Shown here piece after piece: positions 1 through 9,381 of a stretch of 64,000 bases of DNA; the first letter of the stretch is position 1, and each line of letters opens with the position of its first letter. Location of the stretch: NCBI GenBank assembly GCA_964561105.1, contig CAZLOH010000005.1, forward strand, positions 106,954-170,953. The letters run 5' to 3'. Under the pieces are notes generated by a model. It did not search any database and was not told where the DNA came from. It worked only from the letters and a program-made list of their open reading frames with translations. Origin of the DNA: JADLHS01 sp964561105 (GTDB lineage: Bacteria > Verrucomicrobiota > Verrucomicrobiia > Limisphaerales > JADLHS01). The position numbers and the translations under genes were made by a program.

Positions 1-2589
1 CACTTCATCAATCGTCCCGTTGAAGTTCGCATTGCTGTCCCGGATGTCGCGGCCGGCGGCGACGCTGATGTTGGCGTCCAGGTGGCGCACCGTACCGCTG
101 GCGATTCCAGCCGGCGCGGGATTGCCATCAAGGTAAATTCTCCCAACCGCGCCGTTGCGAACGGCAACCACGTGATGCCACTGGCCATTGTTGACGGTCG
201 GCGTCGTGGCAAAGTCGAACTGGTAAGCGTTGTCGCCGTAGAGCATGAACTGGAGGGTGCCGTTCGCGTTCACGGAAAACTGGTATTCACCATTGAAACC
301 GTTCGCGTCGCGTTGTTGCAGAATGATGCCTTTGGTGGCGGCAGTGGTTTTGATCCACGCGGAAAGCGTGAAGTCGTTCGTCCCGCTGACGGTCGGCCCG
401 GTGCCGAACGTGACGGAACTGTTGACGCCGTTGAATCGCAGCGCGGTGCCGCGGAAACCCGCCACCCACCCGGCGCTGTTGACCGTGCCGTCGTTGCCAT
501 AACCGGAAGCATCGGTCGCGACGCTGCCGGCGGCATCGTTGAATTTCCAATCCCCGGCGGGAGTGGCGCTGGCCACGGCGCTGGCTTCCCGGCTGTAGGC
601 GCTGTCGCCAATGTTGTTGCTGCCCGAGACCACATAGTAATAGCTCTGACCGTTGACCAGGCCGGAATCGGTATAGGCGGCGGCACTGACGCCCGCGGTA
701 ACGGCGGTGTACGGGCCGCCCGTGACGTTGGCGCGCCAGATGTTGTAGCTGGTGGCGAGCGTGGCGGGATTCCACGTGAGCGCGATTTGACCGCTGCGAA
801 CTCCCACCGCCGTGAAACCGTTGGGTGGCCGGGGGGCCGCTGGCGGAGCGCCCCAGAATTCAATCTCGGCGACGTTGCAAAATCCATCGGCCGGCCCGAG
901 GTAGCGAACATAACGATACGGCGTGTTGTTGGTGAGCAGCGCGGTGGTTAACGCACCCGACGCGGCCGATCCGGTCACGGTGAACAACGTCACCACTCCG
1001 CTGGAAAAGTCGGCCACGTTGGCGGCTTGAAACACGCCGCCATTCATCCGGCCTTCAAAACCGGCGCGGGCGGCAAACTTGATTTTGGTGACGACCAGGT
1101 TCGCGCCCGCACCCAGGTCCCGTCCCACCCAGTCACCGGTGCCATTGATCGCATCGTAAAAAGTGCCGAGGTTGCCGTCCATGGCCGCGGTTTTGGTGGT
1201 GGCGGGATTGTTGTTCCACGAACCAGTTGAACCGATGATCACGCCGCTCAACTTGGTGGCGGGATTTTCTCCTTGCACGTAAACTATCCCGGTGGCGGTG
1301 CGACCGGATGTGTCCGCAATCCGGTAGCGAAACCAATCCGTCTGGCCGTGGTCCGCGACGACTTGCAAGGAGAGCACGTCGCGTCCGCCGGGGCCGCCGC
1401 CTACGGAGCGGGTGACGGCGCCTCCCAGGTTTGAAGTGGGGTCGAACGAGAGAATCGAGATGCCCTCGCCGTTGCCATCATGGTCGTTGGCCAACACATC
1501 AATGGTGGCGCTGTTTCCGAAGGGGGCGGTCACCACGTCCATGGAGGCGCGCGGTGGCAACGGAAAAGCGAAGCTGCCCAGGTTGTCGAGAATCCCCAGC
1601 TTCGTGTTGCGGTGTGCGACGATTTTGGCCAGCTCGGGCGAGGAGAAGCGGCTCAAATTATTGTCGGACATGATGGTGCCGCCTTCCGGTCGGCCCCCGC
1701 CTTCGTAATGACCCGAGCCCCAGTTGTGGCCGGCTTCATGACGCCAGACGACGCTGAAATCGCCGTCGGAATCGCTGTCGTTGACGGAATAGCGCGAGCC
1801 GGTGCCGATCACGCCCACGTACCCCAAACCGCCGCCAACCGATGACGCGGAGAGCATCGCCGCCACGTCGTGCGTGCTGGGTGGCAGGACGTTGTTCCAT
1901 TGTTGAACCATTGCGTCCAGCAACGCTCCGCCGGTGAGGCCGTTGTAGGGGTCCATGGTGGCGTCGCCGCGGATCACCACGCGACCGATGCGATGCACAA
2001 TGCCGGCGTCCCGCAGGTAAACAACATCGGCGCACAAGACCGAATGCTCGATCATCGCCAGCTCGTTCGTAATGTTGAGTCCGCTGAGGTTGAAATGCGC
2101 CCAGGAGGAGTCAATGCCGACCTCCGCCGCGTACTCGTTTGGTCCCGCGCCAGTCGTGATGGTGAAGGTTGGCCATTGGGGCGTCCAATTGACGTTGCCC
2201 GAACGGTTGGCCGCGCCGCCCGCAAGCGCCGTGGTGGCCGACCAGGTGGAACCGTCCTCGAAAAATACCCGGGCCAGCAGGGAGCCATTCGCCCGGCGCG
2301 TGGCACAGGCGATGGCGCCCGAATAGCCGACCGGCGTGCCGAGGTAGGTTGCGGACTCGGCGGCCACATAGGGATTGAATGCGCCGCTGCTGTCCTGTAC
2401 CACCACGCTGAAATTGGGACTGCGGATGGAGTACCGTTCAAAATTCACCGTCACGATTTGCGATCCGTTCGTAAAATTGGCGGTGAACTGCTGGGGCGGC
2501 GACTGCGCCCAAACGGTGGTTGCGCCGGCCAATAAGAACAAAACTGACGCCAGCGTGATGACTTTGGATGTGAGAGGACGGAGCGACAT
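1..2589 (-). CDS. Secreted metalloprotease with C-terminal LamG domain (3' end outside window)
   Basis: Open from an ATG at 2589 to the left edge (at least 863 codons), so the C-terminus is missing. A signal peptide spans residues 1-29 (hydrophobic core, cleavage near VWA-QS). Residues 284-294 read HEAGHNWGSGH, a full HEXXHXXGXXH zinc site (bases 1708-1740), and a Met-turn candidate in IMSDN follows at about residue 307; together they point to a metzincin-type peptidase (M12B/M43-like). After it come a cadherin/Ig-like stretch (VLANDHDGNG, about 363), a discoidin-like region, an FN3 domain (from about 583) and a concanavalin/LamG domain (about 683 onward). The role is probably extracellular degradation of protein or glycoprotein. 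The exact peptidase family is uncertain, but the zinc motif and signal peptide are clear. Confidence 0.85.
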   Translation of the reverse strand, partial: MSLRPLTSKVITLASVLFLLAGATTVWAQSPPQQFTANFTNGSQIVTVNFERYSIRSPNFSVVVQDSSGAFNPYVAAESATYLGTPVGYSGAIACATRRANGSLLARVFFEDGSTWSATTALAGGAANRSGNVNWTPQWPTFTITTGAGPNEYAAEVGIDSSWAHFNLSGLNITNELAMIEHSVLCADVVYLRDAGIVHRIGRVVIRGDATMDPYNGLTGGALLDAMVQQWNNVLPPSTHDVAAMLSASSVGGGLGYVGVIGTGSRYSVNDSDSDGDFSVVWRHEAGHNWGSGHYEGGGRPEGGTIMSDNNLSRFSSPELAKIVAHRNTKLGILDNLGSFAFPLPPRASMDVVTAPFGNSATIDVLANDHDGNGEGISILSFDPTSNLGGAVTRSVGGGPGGRDVLSLQVVADHGQTDWFRYRIADTSGRTATGIVYVQGENPATKLSGVIIGSTGSWNNNPATTKTAAMDGNLGTFYDAINGTGDWVGRDLGAGANLVVTKIKFAARAGFEGRMNGGVFQAANVADFSSGVVTLFTVTGSAASGALTTALLTNNTPYRYVRYLGPADGFCNVAEIEFWGAPPAAPRPPNGFTAVGVRSGQIALTWNPATLATSYNIWRANVTGGPYTAVTAGVSAAAYTDSGLVNGQSYYYVVSGSNNIGDSAYSREASAVASATPAGDWKFNDAAGSVATDASGYGNDGTVNSAGWVAGFRGTALRFNGVNSSVTFGTGPTVSGTNDFTLSAWIKTTAATKGIILQQRDANGFNGEYQFSVNANGTLQFMLYGDNAYQFDFATTPTVNNGQWHHVVAVRNGAVGRIYLDGNPAPAGIASGTVRHLDANISVAAGRDIRDSNANFNGTIDEV

Positions 2590-2797
2590 GTTACGGGGAA
2601 GCTACCGGGTTGCCGGAGGGTTTCAAGGTTGAAAGCGGTGTGGGCGCTCTCCTCGGCTTTTCCCGCAGACGGGAGAATCCGTCCGGTGGCATTAATCGCG
2701 CTGTGAAGAAAAAATGCTGCAACCAAAGTTTCAGCTTGGGCGTCCGTAGAGGAGTGGAAGGCCGCGGCACGCCGACATGGATTTTGCAATCTCACTC

Positions 2798-4828
2798 ATG
2801 AATTCGTTCCTTAAACAAAGCCTGCTGACGCTCGCCCTGCTGCTCGCCGTTTGCGCGGCGCCCGCGCAGCCAACGGGATGGGCCTACACGGCCATCACCA
2901 TTCCCATGCGGGACACCAATGTCCTGGCCGCCGACCTCTGGTACTTGCCGCCGGCACCCACCGCCAAGCCGGTCATCCTGATCCAGACGCCGTACAACCG
3001 GAAATTTTACCGGCTCGGCTCGGCGCCCGATTATTCGGGCGGCCCGATGTTTCCCACCAGCACCAATTACAACTACGTCATCGTGGACTGGCGCGGATTC
3101 TACGGGTCAGCGGGCGCGGCCGCGCCCGGCTACAATCGCGGGCTGGACGGCTACGACTCCGTGGAATGGATCGCCGCGCAGCCGTGGTCGAACGGCCGCA
3201 TTGGCACCTGGGGCTCGTCCGCGCTCGGACTCATTCAGTATCAGACCGCGTTTCAACACCCGCCGCACCTGACCTGCTGCAACATCCAGGTGATGTTTTT
3301 TCAGACCCGCTACGACAGTTATTATTACGGCGGCGATTTCCGGCTGGAGCAGGCGCAAGCCATGGCCGAACTGGGCTTCATCAACACCAACAACCTGCTC
3401 GCGCACCCGGGCTACGACAATTACTGGCGCGCCGTCGAGGCGCTCACCGACACGCCCCAGCAGATGGCCGTGCCCAATCTGCTCGTCGGCGGCTGGTTTG
3501 ATCACACGCCCGACTCGGTGCTGCGCGCGTTTGCGGAATTGCAAACCAACTGCGCCCCGGCCGCGCGGGGCAAGCAATGGCTCATCTACGGCCCGTGGAC
3601 GCACGGCGGCACCGGCGACGCGGACCAGGGCATTCTCACCTTTGACAACACCACCAATTTGTTCGCGCTGGAACTCAGCTACTGGGACTACCAGTTGCGC
3701 GATCAAACCAACAATGCCTGGGCGGGCCAGCCGTTCGTCCAGTTTTATCAGCCCGGCGATAACGTCTGGGTGGACCACCGCAGTTGGACCGGCACCGACT
3801 CCTGGGCCGGCGTTCCGCGCGTGGCGCAATCGCTCTACCTCCGCGTCGGCGGGCAACTGACCGCCGCGCCGCCCGGTGCGGGCGAAAGTCCGGACAGTTA
3901 CGATTACGATCCCAACGATCCGACGCCGTCGTTTGGCGGCGCGCGGTTCACGCCCGACGAACCGACGACACCTGACGGCCCGCAGGATGAATCCACCAAC
4001 ATCGAGTCGCGCGCCGACGTGCTGGTTTTTTCCACCGATGTGCTGACGAATGACCTCCGTCTGAATGCCACCAATTTGCTCGTGACGCTCTACGCCGCGT
4101 CCGACCGCACGGACACGGACTTCGCCGTGCGACTGACGGACGTTTATCCCGATGGACGCTCCATCATTCTCGTGCAGGGCATCCGCCGCGCGCGCTTCCG
4201 CAATTCGTTGAGCGCCGAGGAACTCCTGACGCCCGGCGTTGTCTATCAAATCCCCGTGCAAATCCAGAACCTCGCGTGGACGTTCCGTGCCGGGCATCGT
4301 CTGCGACTGGTGGTTTCCTCGGCGGATTATCCGATGTATGACCGCAACCTGAACGACGGCGGTCCGATGTACACCAACGGCACGCCGCTGGTGGCGCACA
4401 ACACCATCTATCACGACGCCACGCATCCTTCGCGCCTGGATTTTCAAACCCTGCCCGCCGACCTCGACGGCGATGGCATGACCGACACCTGGGAAGCGGA
4501 TAATTTTGGCACCCTGCTGCGCAACGGCGGCGGGGATTTCGACGGTGACCGGTTCTCCGACTTGAACGAATTCCTCGCGGGCACCAGTCCCACCAATGCC
4601 GCCTCGCTCTTGCGGATCGAAAGCGTCTTGCTCCTCTCACCATCCGATCTCGCCCTCACCTGGCAAAGCGTCAGCAACCGGCACTACGATGTGCTTGCCG
4701 CCACCGGCGACCTCGCCTCCGCATTTTTGCCCGTGGCCACCAACCTGCCGCCCACGCCGCCTACAAACATCCTTCACGTCACGCCGCCGTCCGCCCCGAC
4801 GTTCTATCGCGTGCGGGCCGCACCGTAA
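2798..4828 (+). CDS. Secreted CocE/NonD family hydrolase (X-Pro dipeptidyl-peptidase-like)
   Basis: 676 residues from the ATG at 2798; an upstream ATG at 2777 is in frame but would bury the signal peptide (MNSFLKQSLLTLALLLAVCA). The N-terminal half is an alpha/beta hydrolase of the CocE/PepX type, with the nucleophile elbow GSSALG near residue 140 after a typical DWRGFYGS stretch. The second half is the jelly-roll C-terminal domain (PF08530-like). A short Ca-binding DxDGDGxxDxWE stretch and a small C-terminal domain ending in FYRVRAAP follow, an arrangement common in verrucomicrobial exoproteins. The substrate could be an ester, amide or acyl-peptide; the sequence does not say which. It stands alone, with repeats and intergenic DNA downstream. 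Confidence 0.82.
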   Translation: MNSFLKQSLLTLALLLAVCAAPAQPTGWAYTAITIPMRDTNVLAADLWYLPPAPTAKPVILIQTPYNRKFYRLGSAPDYSGGPMFPTSTNYNYVIVDWRGFYGSAGAAAPGYNRGLDGYDSVEWIAAQPWSNGRIGTWGSSALGLIQYQTAFQHPPHLTCCNIQVMFFQTRYDSYYYGGDFRLEQAQAMAELGFINTNNLLAHPGYDNYWRAVEALTDTPQQMAVPNLLVGGWFDHTPDSVLRAFAELQTNCAPAARGKQWLIYGPWTHGGTGDADQGILTFDNTTNLFALELSYWDYQLRDQTNNAWAGQPFVQFYQPGDNVWVDHRSWTGTDSWAGVPRVAQSLYLRVGGQLTAAPPGAGESPDSYDYDPNDPTPSFGGARFTPDEPTTPDGPQDESTNIESRADVLVFSTDVLTNDLRLNATNLLVTLYAASDRTDTDFAVRLTDVYPDGRSIILVQGIRRARFRNSLSAEELLTPGVVYQIPVQIQNLAWTFRAGHRLRLVVSSADYPMYDRNLNDGGPMYTNGTPLVAHNTIYHDATHPSRLDFQTLPADLDGDGMTDTWEADNFGTLLRNGGGDFDGDRFSDLNEFLAGTSPTNAASLLRIESVLLLSPSDLALTWQSVSNRHYDVLAATGDLASAFLPVATNLPPTPPTNILHVTPPSAPTFYRVRAAP

Positions 4829-4880
4829 AAACCCAAAAAACGCAGTCAACCACGGGTGGGCATGGGAGGACACGGATGCT

Positions 4881-4921
4881 CGCTGCGGAGCGCGGCTATG
4901 GTCAAAGACCTAGCCGCAGCG
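4881..4921. repeat. Imperfect inverted repeat downstream of the CocE gene
   Basis: CGCTGCGG at 4881-4888 is matched by CCGCAGCG at 4914-4921 around a 25-base loop, 50 bases after the CocE stop codon. No T-run follows, so it looks more like a dispersed palindrome than an intrinsic terminator. Confidence 0.35.
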
Positions 4922-5054
4922 CGTGGAATAGTCGTAAGTGCTCCGATTAATGCTACGCACACAGTCGCACTCCGATTGATGTTTCTTCCCTCCTAATCCA
5001 ACTCCGGCCATGCCGACGGCCGATGGCTCACAGCGAGAGTCCTGAACCGGAAGT

Positions 5055-5723
5055 TCAACCGTCGGAGAAAGGATCGTCGTCTTCCGCATGACCCCATCGG
5101 GATGCCGTGGCCCATTCGCGCTCGTAACCGTTGCAAGTTAATTGATAGGCCGGACAGAGGACGCAGCCATCACCACGAATGACCTCCATGTTCGGCGTCG
5201 GCGGGTAGCGTTGCAAAAGTTCTTCCGCCATGAGCCGGATCTGCTGCTCGTCGGCGGTGAGACTGCGGGACGGAAGTTCGGCGATCCCGGCATCCTGCAG
5301 TAAGATTCCGCCTTCGATAAACAGAACCGAATTTTCCGCGTCAATATGGTGCTGCATGGCTGTGATGTATTGCTCGGTCGCGGTCCGTAGTTGGATTTGA
5401 TCCGCCGGAGCCAAAGGTTGTCTCGCGATCAATTGCTCGATCCGATCCAGCCCGCTTTTGAACTGACGATGATCATCGGTCAGCACGGCAATCGGGCCGT
5501 GATCGTCGGGGAGCTGGAGTTGATTGACCAGGGTCGCAAACAGCACTTCCTCCTCGCGGGCATGGTGGAATTGGTCGGCATAAACGCGAAAAAAGCGAAC
5601 GAAGCAGCTCAAGTCCTGCGGGCCGGCTTGGGCGTTGACGAATTGACCCACGGCGGTCCGAAATGAATCCAGCATCCGGTCAATCAGATCGTGCTCGGCG
5701 CGTAGTTCCTCCAGCAGTTGCAT
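5055..5723 (-). CDS. Hemerythrin-like domain protein with Cys-containing C-terminal tail
   Basis: 222 residues. The hemerythrin HHE four-helix pattern is visible: H11 in the first helix, HHAREEEVLF at 53-62, DDHRQF in the third helix and a final HHIDAENSVLF. These histidines and glutamates would bind a di-iron centre that senses or stores O2 or NO. The last about 40 residues carry CVLCPAYQLTC followed by an acidic tail, a possible extra metal or redox site not usual in the family. The protein appears cytoplasmic (no signal peptide). It is monocistronic between repeat-rich regions, so its physiological role cannot be read from neighbours. Confidence 0.8.
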   Translation of the reverse strand: MQLLEELRAEHDLIDRMLDSFRTAVGQFVNAQAGPQDLSCFVRFFRVYADQFHHAREEEVLFATLVNQLQLPDDHGPIAVLTDDHRQFKSGLDRIEQLIARQPLAPADQIQLRTATEQYITAMQHHIDAENSVLFIEGGILLQDAGIAELPSRSLTADEQQIRLMAEELLQRYPPTPNMEVIRGDGCVLCPAYQLTCNGYEREWATASRWGHAEDDDPFSDG

Positions 5724-5999
5724 GGCGGAAGCTTGCCATGCGCTCGTGCCGGAATCAATTCCAGCGTCAGCGCGTGCGGCGTCAGCGCTCGCCGACAGCG
5801 AGCCGCAGTTTGGCGCTGCCCCGGAGCGCGACCTTCAGGTCGCCTCAACCCGAATTCCGAAGTTGAACCGAAGGGCGTGAGCTGGGCGCGGCTTTCTGGC
5901 CGCTTCAGCATCCGCCGTGGCTGCAGGTTGCAAATGTACCCAACCTGACCAGCGCTGAAGCGCGTGAAGCGCCGGTGCGAAACCTCGCGACTTCGCGAC

Positions 6000-6075
6000 G
6001 TAGCCGCCGACGTGAGGAGGCGGATTGGTTCGAAACCTCGCGCTGGCTGTTCCGCCTCCTAACCTCAGCGGCTAC
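6000..6075. repeat. Dispersed palindrome, family A, copy 1
   Basis: The left arm starts TAGCCGCCGACGTGAGGAGG and the right arm reads CCGCCTCCTAACCTCAGCGG followed by CTAC. The arms are near-perfect inverted complements around about 28 bases. The same arms recur at 14325-14397, 14756-14826, 26325-26394 and 53428-53497. Confidence 0.85.
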
Positions 6076-6250
6076 TGTCTTACACACGCTCTAACCGTCG
6101 CGACCCGCGATGATTGGTTCAGGAGGCACTTTCAAAATCCGCTATACAACGCACCGCTGAACGCGGTGCGGGTTTTCGCAGCGCGAAAACCACTACCGCT
6201 TTGATCCAGCCGGCATCAGGGTCTGGCCAGTTCCAACGCAGCCTTTGTCA

Positions 6251-6298
6251 GAATGATGGGGTCAGAATCATCACCACATCGTTCTGACCCCATGATTC
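6251..6298. repeat. 17-bp stem hairpin with GGGGTCAGAA arms
   Basis: GAATGATGGGGTCAGAA at 6251-6267 pairs with TTCTGACCCCATGATTC at 6282-6298 with one mismatch, leaving a 14-base loop. GGGGTCAGAA arms resemble REP-type ends moved by Y1/TnpA-REP (RAYT) transposases in other genomes, but no such transposase gene is in the window. Confidence 0.75.
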
Positions 6299-6349
6299 GG
6301 CTGATGGAATTGTTCCGGCTCGCGAGGACGCTCGCCCCACCGATACGCA

Positions 6350-6520
6350 AATTCCGAAGCCAGAAATCCGAATACCGAAAGAAATCCGAAGGCCGAAGCC
6401 CGAAGGATCGTTCGAGTGCCGGAAGCTGTCCGCGCGTTTATATTGACTCACGCACAGCGGTTCGGATTTCGGGATTCGGGCTTCTTTCGGTTTTCGGAGA
6501 TTCGGATTTCGGATTCAACC
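6350..6520. repeat. CCGAA repeat cluster (family C), copy 1
   Basis: Many short units of the form ATTCCGAA / AATCCGAA run in one orientation over 6350-6405, and their complements (TTCGGATTTCGG and similar) run over 6459-6517. The whole makes a large imperfect inverted repeat. A similar cluster lies at 21854-22003. Confidence 0.7.
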
Positions 6521-6661
6521 GGTGTTCGGTTTGTAGAAGGTCGGTCCGCGGCATGGAATGGTGAAACGTCCGCCCTGACCCTCCCCCCGAGGTGAGGGCG
6601 AGTACTCAATCGGCTGATGAAATTTACACCAGCCCACCGCTCACCGAGAGCGTCAGGAAAG

Positions 6662-7696
6662 CTATTTTGCAGGCTTTTCCAAATGACCGCCGAATTGGAA
6701 GCGCATCGCCGAAAGCAGCCGGTCCTGGTAGTCGGCTTCACCGCGTGAGGCGAAGCGTTCGTAGAGCGCTGTGGTCAGCACGGGCACGGGCACGGCTTCG
6801 TCAATCGCCGCCTTGATCGTCCACCGGCCTTCGCCGGAATCGGACACCCGACCCGCGAACTTCGCCAGGTGCGGGTCTTCGGTCAACGAGTTCGCCGTCA
6901 GGTCGAGCAGCCACGAGGCAATCACACTGCCGCGCCGCCAGACCTCGGCAATGTCCGCCAGGTTCAGGTCGTATTGATAATGCTCGGGATTCCGCAAGGG
7001 CGTGGTCTCCGCGTCCACGGCGTCCGTTCGCTTGCCGATGTTCGCCTCGCGCAAGATGCCCAGACCCTCGGCATACGCGGCCATGATGCCGTACTCGATG
7101 CCGTTGTGAACCATTTTGACAAAATGCCCCGCGCCATTTGCGCCGCAATGCAAATAGCCCTGCTCGGAAGTGCCGCCCAGCTTCTCGCGGCCCGGCGTGC
7201 GCGGAATGTCACCGCGACCGGGCGCGAGCGTGGCGAAGATGGGATCGAGGTGTTTCACCACGTCCGGCTCGCCACCGATCATCATGCAGTAACCGCGTTC
7301 CAATCCCCACACGCCGCCGCTGGTGCCCACATCCACATAGTGAATTCCCCTGGACGCGAGTTCCCGGGCGCGGCGGATGTCATCCACGTAATAGGAATTG
7401 CCGCCATCAATGAGGATGTCGCCTTGGTCCAGCAGCGGGAGAAGTCCGGCAATGGATTGATCCACGACCCCGGCCGGCACCATGAGCCAGATCGCGCGTG
7501 GCGGCGCGAGTTGCTTGACGAAGTCCGCGAGCGACGTCGCGCCGGTGGCCTGCTCCCGGGTGAGTTGCTGGACGGCCTCCGCCGAACGGTCATAGACCAC
7601 GCAGCGATGTCCACCCTTCATCAATCGGCGCGCCATGTTGGCGCCCATCCGACCCAGCCCGATCATCCCGAGTTCTTGCGTTGTTTTCTCTTTCAT
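6662..7696 (-). CDS. gnd: 6-phosphogluconate dehydrogenase, decarboxylating (short GndA-like form)
   Basis: 344 residues. It has an N-terminal Rossmann fold with GLGRMGANMARRL at about 13-25, then LIDGGNSYY and DVGTSGGVWGLERGYCMMIGG, the conserved substrate loop of 6-phosphogluconate dehydrogenase. Then comes GAGHFVKMVHNGIEYG with the catalytic Lys-Asn pair. The length fits the short, NAD-preferring bacterial type rather than the 470-residue form. It converts 6-phosphogluconate to ribulose 5-phosphate and CO2. It lies 44 bases downstream of pgi in the same direction and closes the sugar-phosphate operon. Cofactor preference is inferred from length only. Confidence 0.9.
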   Translation of the reverse strand: MKEKTTQELGMIGLGRMGANMARRLMKGGHRCVVYDRSAEAVQQLTREQATGATSLADFVKQLAPPRAIWLMVPAGVVDQSIAGLLPLLDQGDILIDGGNSYYVDDIRRARELASRGIHYVDVGTSGGVWGLERGYCMMIGGEPDVVKHLDPIFATLAPGRGDIPRTPGREKLGGTSEQGYLHCGANGAGHFVKMVHNGIEYGIMAAYAEGLGILREANIGKRTDAVDAETTPLRNPEHYQYDLNLADIAEVWRRGSVIASWLLDLTANSLTEDPHLAKFAGRVSDSGEGRWTIKAAIDEAVPVPVLTTALYERFASRGEADYQDRLLSAMRFQFGGHLEKPAK

Positions 7697-7740
7697 AAAT
7701 GGTTGTTGAACGGCGGCTCGCGCCCGCGCCGGTACGCGGT

Positions 7741-9381
7741 TTATTTCATCCGCCGATAGCGCCGGATCAAATTATTCGTGGAGCTGTCGTGCTTGAGCCG
7801 GAGCGAACGCTTGCTTTCCAGTTCGGGAATGATGCGCTGGGCGAGCGCCTTGCCCAGCTCGACGCCCCATTGGTCAAACGAGTTCACGTTCCAGATTGCG
7901 CCTTGGGTGAAAACGATATGCTCATACAGCGCGACCAGTTTGCCGAGCGTTGCGGGTGTGAGTTTGTCGGCCAGAATCACGTTCGACGGACGATTGCCCT
8001 CGAACACCCGATGCGGCACGAGCGCGCCCGACGTGCCTTCGGCGCGGACTTCGTCGGCGGTCTTGCCGAACGCCAGCGCCTCGGCCTGGGCAAAAACATT
8101 CGCCACCAGAAGATCGTGATGTCGGCCCAACTTCGAGAGCGCCTGGCCGAACGCGATGAAGTCGCACGGGATCAGGCGCGTGCCCTGATGAATGAGTTGA
8201 TAGAACGAGTGCTGGCCGTTCGTGCCGGGTTCGCCCCAATAGACCGGCCCGGTCTGGTAATCCACCTTCCGACCGGCGAGCGTGACATGCTTGCCGTTGC
8301 TCTCCATCGTCAGTTGCTGGAGGTACGCGGGAAAGCGTTTCAAATATTGTTCGTACGGCAGCACGGCCACCGTTTCCGCTCCGAGGAAATCCGTGTTCCA
8401 GATCGAGAGCAGGCCCATGAGCACGGGGAGATTTTGCGCGAAGGGCGCGGTGCGGAAGTGTTCATCCATCTGGTGAAAGCCGTCGAGCAGCGCGCGGAAA
8501 TGTTTCGGCCCGATGGCCAGCATCGTCGAAAGCCCGATGGCCGAGTCCATCGAATACCGCCCGCCCACCCAGTCCCAGAAGCCGAACATGTTCGCGGTAT
8601 CAATCCCGAACGCGGCAACCTTTCCGGCATTGGTCGAGACGGCGACGAAATGTCTGGCCACCGCCTTGGGATTTCCGCCCAGTCCTTTCAACAACCAATC
8701 CCGTGCGCTGCCGGCGTTGGTCATCGTCTCCAAGGTGGTGAACGTCTTCGAGGAAACAATGAACAGCGTTTCCGCCGGATCCAGATCGTGCGTCGCTTCG
8801 ACGAAATCAATCCCGTCCACGTTGGACACGAAGCGGAAGTTCAGGCTGCGGTCGGAGTAGTGTTTGAGCGCCTCAAACGCCATCACCGGTCCGAGGTCCG
8901 AACCGCCGATGCCGATGTTCACGATGTTTTTGATGCGCCGACCTGTGTGACCTTTCCACGCCCCGCTGCGAATCCGTTTGGAAAACGCCTCCATCCGGTC
9001 GAGCACGGCATGAACCTCGGGCACGACATTTTTGCCATCCACCAGAATCTTCGCCCCCTTGGGTGCCCGGAGCGCGACGTGCAACACGGCGCGGTTTTCC
9101 GTCAGGTTAATTTTGTCGCCCCGGAACATCGCCTTGATGCGGTCGCGTAGCCCGGATTCCGCCGCGAGCTTCAGCAACAACCGGAGGGTCTCGCCGGTGA
9201 TGCGGTTTTTCGAATAATCCAGAAAGAGTCCCGCCGCTTCCAGCGTCATGCGTTCGCCCCGCTTCGGATCTGCGGCGAACAATTTTTTCAGAGACAGACG
9301 GTTGAGCTTGCGCTGATGGGTCGCGAGGGATTTCCAGGCGGGGAGTCGGGTGAGCGGCTTGAGTGTTGATTTTGATTTCAT
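7741..9381 (-). CDS. pgi: Glucose-6-phosphate isomerase
   Basis: 546 residues, normal for the family. Both PGI signatures are present: DWVGGRYSMDSAIG in the middle and NSFDQWGVELGKALA near the C-terminus, plus NIGIGGSDLGP in the sugar-phosphate binding part. It interconverts glucose 6-phosphate and fructose 6-phosphate in the cytoplasm. The ATG at 9381 overlaps the TGA of the upstream glucokinase-like gene (ATGA), which suggests translational coupling of sugar phosphorylation and isomerisation. Confidence 0.95.
   Translation of the reverse strand: MKSKSTLKPLTRLPAWKSLATHQRKLNRLSLKKLFAADPKRGERMTLEAAGLFLDYSKNRITGETLRLLLKLAAESGLRDRIKAMFRGDKINLTENRAVLHVALRAPKGAKILVDGKNVVPEVHAVLDRMEAFSKRIRSGAWKGHTGRRIKNIVNIGIGGSDLGPVMAFEALKHYSDRSLNFRFVSNVDGIDFVEATHDLDPAETLFIVSSKTFTTLETMTNAGSARDWLLKGLGGNPKAVARHFVAVSTNAGKVAAFGIDTANMFGFWDWVGGRYSMDSAIGLSTMLAIGPKHFRALLDGFHQMDEHFRTAPFAQNLPVLMGLLSIWNTDFLGAETVAVLPYEQYLKRFPAYLQQLTMESNGKHVTLAGRKVDYQTGPVYWGEPGTNGQHSFYQLIHQGTRLIPCDFIAFGQALSKLGRHHDLLVANVFAQAEALAFGKTADEVRAEGTSGALVPHRVFEGNRPSNVILADKLTPATLGKLVALYEHIVFTQGAIWNVNSFDQWGVELGKALAQRIIPELESKRSLRLKHDSSTNNLIRRYRRMK

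Larger units (their letters stand above)
5724..6661. other. Repeat-rich intergenic region
   Basis: About 940 bases without a believable gene. It holds several palindromic elements: a copy of the GTAGCC...GGCTAC repeat (6000-6075), a long hairpin (6251-6298) and a cluster of CCGAA-containing repeats in opposite orientations (6350-6520). Short open frames here are made of repeat sequence and show no protein features. Confidence 0.7.

Noticed and set aside
6350..6520. CRISPR array
   Set aside because: Units are irregular, occur in both orientations and have no constant spacers; no cas genes nearby.
7699..9150. A 483-codon plus-strand frame opposite pgi
   Set aside because: pgi signatures on the minus strand are unambiguous.
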